Assembly: GCF_900111825.1 (NCBI RefSeq)
Contig: NZ_FOJM01000003.1
Coordinates: 186,001-250,000 of the forward strand
Reading direction: 5' to 3'
Length of the DNA: 64,000 nucleotides
Source of the DNA: Pedobacter suwonensis
Lineage (GTDB): Bacteria > Bacteroidota > Bacteroidia > Sphingobacteriales > Sphingobacteriaceae
Both the position numbers and the translations under genes were made by a program. Of this stretch, positions 60,967 through 64,000 are shown in pieces (position 1 is the first letter of the stretch; each line of letters begins with the position of its first letter). The notes beneath the pieces are model-generated. The model was not told where the DNA came from, did no database searches, and was given only the letters and a program-made list of their open reading frames with translations.

Positions 60967-62553
60967 TTAAAGATGTATGGTATATTCTACCTGTACCTGG
61001 TCAAGAAAATATTCATCGTGCGATATAACGAGAAGTGTTCCCTGGTAGTCATTAATGGCTGTCGTTAAAATTTCTATATTCTGGATATCAAGGTTATTGG
61101 TGGGCTCATCCAATACAATCAGATCGGGCGACTGGTTGCTGATGGTTAACGAACAAAGCATTAACCGCATTTTTTCGCCGCCACTCAAGGCAGAGCAGGG
61201 TTTATCCCAATCGGCTTTACCAAATAAAAATCGGTTTAAACGGATTTTGATTTCATGTTCCTGCAATGCGCCCGAGTTGTATTGCTGGGCCTGTTCGTAA
61301 ACGGTGAGCTGATTGTTGATCAGGGAATAATCCTGATCAATATACATGAAGCTAATACCCGCGCGATTTAAACTGCCTGTTGAGGGCTGCAGCTGCCCCA
61401 AAATAAGCTTAATCAATGTGGTTTTTCCCGATCCGTTTCTACCTTTGATGACATAACGCTCACCACTAAAAACCTGAAAGCTAATCGGCTCCTTCCAAAG
61501 TAACTGATCTCGAAAAGCAAAATTGAGCTCCTTAGCCTCCACAATACTTTTTCCTTTGTGCAGTGTAGCCTGGTCGAAAACGATTTTCATTTTATCTGCA
61601 TCAGGCAGTACAGACCTGAGCTGGCTTAATTCAGAAGAAATATGGTCAAGCTTTTCGGCATGTACACCTTTCAACTTTGCCGTGCTTTTTTCTGCGTTGT
61701 TTTTTAACGTATTCATCGAAATAGTCGGCAATCCCGCTTTTTCTTGTTTTTTCTTGCCTCTGGCATCAAGCTTCAGTTGCCGCTCAAGTGATTCCTTTTC
61801 TACTTCTCTAGCCTTACGGAGTGCTTTTTCCTTCGCTTTTAGATCATGATTCAACGCCTCATTTTCAATTTTCTTTTGGGCAGCATAGAAATCGTAATTT
61901 CCACCGTAAAGGGTTATTCCATGCGAACTTAATTCGCAAACTTTCTCAATTTGGTTCAATAAAGTACGGTCATGACTCACTACTACTAAAGTAGTCCGGG
62001 TTGATCGGATATAATCGTATAACCTGCTTCTGCCTTCCAGATCCAAATGATTGGTCGGTTCATCCAGTAAAACAATATCCGGGCGGTGGATAGCGATGCC
62101 GGCTAAAAATATGCTGGTTTTTTGTCCGCCGCTTAAACTTTCCATCTTCTGGTCTAAGTCTAAATCTTCCAACCGCCAATAGCTTAAAGCTTCTGCACAG
62201 CGTTCCTCAATGGCCCAGTCATCATTAAGTATAAACATGTTTTCCTCGGTCACTTCTCCGTTGAGAATTTCGTTCAGTGCTTTTAGTTTATCTTCAATCC
62301 GGAGTGCCTGTGCGACGGTGAAATCATTAAACTGACCAAAAAGCTGTGGTACATAATAAGGCATCGATTCTGCCTTAACATGTCCGCCAGTTGGCAAAAG
62401 TTTACCTGCTAAAATTTTTAAAAGTGTTGATTTTCCTGCGCCATTATGGCCAATGAGTGCAATTTTTTCGTGTTTGTTGATGGTGAGATTTAAATCTGAA
62501 AACAGCAAATTTCCATTAGCATGGATATAGCCAGCCCCTTGTAGATTAAGCAT
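60967..62553 (-). CDS. ABC-F family ATPase
   Basis: 528 residues from the ATG at 62553; eleven additional codons upstream would require TTG. Two ABC domains: GHNGAGKSTLL / LSGGQKTSIF / LLDEPTNHLDLE in the first and GRNGSGKTTLI / LSGGEKMRLML / VLDEPTNNLDIQN in the second. A charged helical linker lies between (about 230-300; KAREVEKESLERQLKLDARG). No membrane domain. ABC-F proteins act on ribosomes as translation factors or protect against antibiotics. Which subfamily it is cannot be determined by eye. Confidence 0.93.
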   Translation of the reverse strand: MLNLQGAGYIHANGNLLFSDLNLTINKHEKIALIGHNGAGKSTLLKILAGKLLPTGGHVKAESMPYYVPQLFGQFNDFTVAQALRIEDKLKALNEILNGEVTEENMFILNDDWAIEERCAEALSYWRLEDLDLDQKMESLSGGQKTSIFLAGIAIHRPDIVLLDEPTNHLDLEGRSRLYDYIRSTRTTLVVVSHDRTLLNQIEKVCELSSHGITLYGGNYDFYAAQKKIENEALNHDLKAKEKALRKAREVEKESLERQLKLDARGKKKQEKAGLPTISMNTLKNNAEKSTAKLKGVHAEKLDHISSELSQLRSVLPDADKMKIVFDQATLHKGKSIVEAKELNFAFRDQLLWKEPISFQVFSGERYVIKGRNGSGKTTLIKLILGQLQPSTGSLNRAGISFMYIDQDYSLINNQLTVYEQAQQYNSGALQEHEIKIRLNRFLFGKADWDKPCSALSGGEKMRLMLCSLTISNQSPDLIVLDEPTNNLDIQNIEILTTAINDYQGTLLVISHDEYFLDQVQVEYTIHL

Positions 62554-63242
62554 AAATTTCTTTTTATTGGTAAATAATTGCAGCAACGGAACCGCTCTGC
62601 CTGTTATCTATTTTTGGAAAAGAAATGAATCTTACATGGATTGGGTGATTTGGTGATGGTGCAAAGGTAAGGAATTTTTGCTTTTTGCGAAAAGCGGTTG
62701 GCCAGTCCATAGTCTTTAGTCCGAAGTCGGCAGTCTGGTAAGCCAAAAATTGGGCGCTCACTCGCTCCAATTTGTCATTCTGAGGGATAATTTATGATAT
62801 AAAAATCAATATGATTGACGTTTTTTCCTTCGCACAATTCTTGCCTCGGCTCACCGCCGCCGAAGGGCTCTTACTTTTTGGCATCAAAAAGTAACAAAAA
62901 ATGCCGGCTGAAAATTTTTCTTTCAAAGCCAGTGTTATGGCTAGAACAGTGCAGTCCGAAAAATTTATTAGGCCGGTTTTAAGTAGAACGGCGATACGGT
63001 GCTATGGCCTAGCTATACGGAAATGCATGATGCCGCATTCTGCTCATTAATAGGTAATTACAAAATAACGTCAATGTAGTATAACGAAGGATTTTTATTT
63101 AATGATTTTTGCATTAATCATTTAAAGATTCTTCACTGCGTTCAGAATGACAATGATATTACCAATAGCAATCAATAGATTTTATCTATATCATTTTTTG
63201 CTTGCATTAAAAATTTAATCACCTATATTTACAAAAAAACTT
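62554..63242. other. Gene-free region with short repeats
   Basis: No credible gene. A perfect palindrome ttactttttg-gcat-caaaaagtaa is at 62871-62894, a common dispersed element. Single arms of the tcattctgag family occur at 62773-62785 and 63131-63155. The right end leads into the TPP riboswitch. Confidence 0.6.
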
Positions 63243-63313
63243 TAGGGGTGCCTACGTGCTGAGAAATACCCTTTGAACCTGATGCAGTTAGTACTGCCGA
63301 AGGGAAAAGTGAA
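63243..63313 (+). promoter_or_regulatory. TPP riboswitch upstream of thiS-thiC
   Basis: taggggtgcc, tgctgagaaatacc, ctttgaacctgatgcagtta and actgccgaagggaa occur in the order of the TPP aptamer, with a short P3 in contrast to the copy at 39903-40072. About 70 nt separate it from the thiS ATG. Confidence 0.93.
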
Positions 63314-63385
63314 AGCAATTATAATTGCTGTCTTTTCGACCTCCATTCTGGGGCAATCTCTATAGTTTTTCCAATTTTTTAAAAT

Positions 63386-63589
63386 ATGGAAGTAACTATA
63401 AACAATCAAAACTACCAACTTAACGAATCGTGTTCTATCGAACAGATGCTTACTGCTGTTATTTCAACGGAGACAAATGGCATTGCTATAGCCGTTAACC
63501 AAACCATCATTTCCAAATCGGTTTGGGACACCTATCTGTTAAACCCAGGCGATCAGGTCATAGTCATCAAAGCCACTCAGGGGGGGTGA
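63386..63589 (+). CDS. thiS: Sulfur-carrier protein ThiS
   Basis: 67 residues with the ubiquitin-like fold and the diagnostic C-terminal Gly-Gly (IKATQGG). Its C-terminus is converted to thiocarboxylate as sulfur donor for the thiazole ring. First gene of the TPP-controlled thi operon, 140 bp before thiC. Confidence 0.93.
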   Translation: MEVTINNQNYQLNESCSIEQMLTAVISTETNGIAIAVNQTIISKSVWDTYLLNPGDQVIVIKATQGG

Positions 63590-63729
63590 TATAAGGATTG
63601 GATGAAAGAATTTTGAATGACAGAACCGGGACACTTACATTCAAGAAATCACTCATTCTTTCATTTTCCTTCACTCATCAGTCATTCAATAATCACTCAC
63701 TATCTTCTTCTCTCCTTCAAACATTCAAC

Positions 63730-64000
63730 ATGAAACAAGAAAAAACACCAGATCAGGAAGTCATCAGCCGCAGTCCATTTCCGGCTTCACGCAAAATATT
63801 TGTACCAGGAAAAATCCATAATATCCAGGTGGCCATGCGCGAAATCAGCTTAACGGAAACCAAAATCCACAATGGATTTGGTTTAACCGAACCGAATCCA
63901 CCGGTAACGGTTTACGATACCAGCGGCCCTTACACTGATCCAAATGCCGTTATTGATGTACGGAAAGGGCTTCCACGCTTAAGGGAACAATGGATTAAGG
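63730..64000 (+). CDS. thiC: Phosphomethylpyrimidine synthase (partial)
   Basis: The first 90 residues of Thi[26 protein letters not shown] and [20 protein letters not shown] are the N-terminal signature of this radical-SAM enzyme, which makes HMP-phosphate from AIR. The rest, including the CxxCxxxxC cluster, lies outside the window. Confidence 0.95.
   Translation, partial: MKQEKTPDQEVISRSPFPASRKIFVPGKIHNIQVAMREISLTETKIHNGFGLTEPNPPVTVYDTSGPYTDPNAVIDVRKGLPRLREQWIK

Noticed and set aside
63578..63587. Seven-G run at the end of thiS, similar to the seam of the toxin cassettes
   Set aside because: It encodes the required C-terminal Gly-Gly of ThiS and has no toxin context; similarity is coincidental.
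1..64000. CRISPR array, tRNA or rRNA genes
   Set aside because: Repeats found are palindromic or long tandem units without regular 30-40-bp spacers; no tRNA cloverleaf or rRNA stretch was noticed, though a covariance search was not possible.

Overview
The window is a chromosomal segment of an AT-rich Bacteroidota bacterium, most likely family Sphingobacteriaceae (Pedobacter or a close relative). The evidence is: TonB-dependent receptors with N-terminal carboxypeptidase-regulatory-like domains, a TlpA-type redoxin, DUF4407, DUF4097 and PF14905-type proteins, TAnnTTTG-type -7 promoter elements ahead of several genes, a 945-residue CarB without the usual C-terminal allosteric domain, and many short palindromic intergenic repeats. 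No rRNA, tRNA, complete insertion sequence or CRISPR array was seen.

Layout. 1-3105 (minus): the end of a pectin-degradation locus (GH105, GH28, CE8 pectinesterase). 3419-6811: MHS-type transporter with a small membrane partner, bestrophin-like channel, TlpA-like redoxin. 6875-10885 (minus): S41 peptidase, DUF4097 beta-solenoid protein, anti-sigma-like protein and ECF sigma factor. 10886-11940: a gene-free tandem repeat array. 11941-14196: NTF2-like protein, DUF2798 protein, Crp/Fnr regulator and a frameshifted DUF4272 gene. 14345-16090: aspS.

16170-20990 is the most unusual part: an array of orphan Rhs/polymorphic-toxin C-terminal tips, each followed by a presumed immunity gene, inserted directly after the aspS terminator. 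No full-length rhs gene is present. Three of the four cassettes share a hydrophobic Gly-rich tip motif and a three-helix membrane immunity-like protein. In the first cassette these two are fused into one ORF. The junctions share a seam ending in a run of six G. Several tips are broken, mostly at homopolymers.

21192-24916 (minus): envelope/stress genes (a small protein, holin-superfamily-III-like protein, YtxH, AI-2E-type permease) and an orphan sigma-54 response regulator. 25063-31074: enoyl-CoA hydratase, B12-binding protein, glnS, amidase lipoprotein, M49-like metallopeptidase. 31599-34040: outer-membrane beta-barrel receptor. 34141-40072 (minus): a thiamine-related cluster headed by a TPP riboswitch (TonB receptor, thiE, DoxX-like protein, possible thiamine pyrophosphokinase, GNAT). 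40194-41400: complex palindromic repeats, a NadR-like kinase and a candidate small RNA. 41638-52311: small secreted protein, carB, M28 peptidase, DUF4407 protein, rhodanese, dipeptide epimerase, lipoprotein and hypotheticals. 52571-57976: rhomboid, M14 peptidase, outer-membrane protein, pepT, aldose-1-epimerase-like protein. 58123-62553: Crp/Fnr regulator, DUF1349 protein, LRR-kinase and ABC-F ATPase. 63243-64000: a second TPP riboswitch followed by thiS and the start of thiC, so thiamine synthesis and uptake are both represented and both look TPP-controlled.
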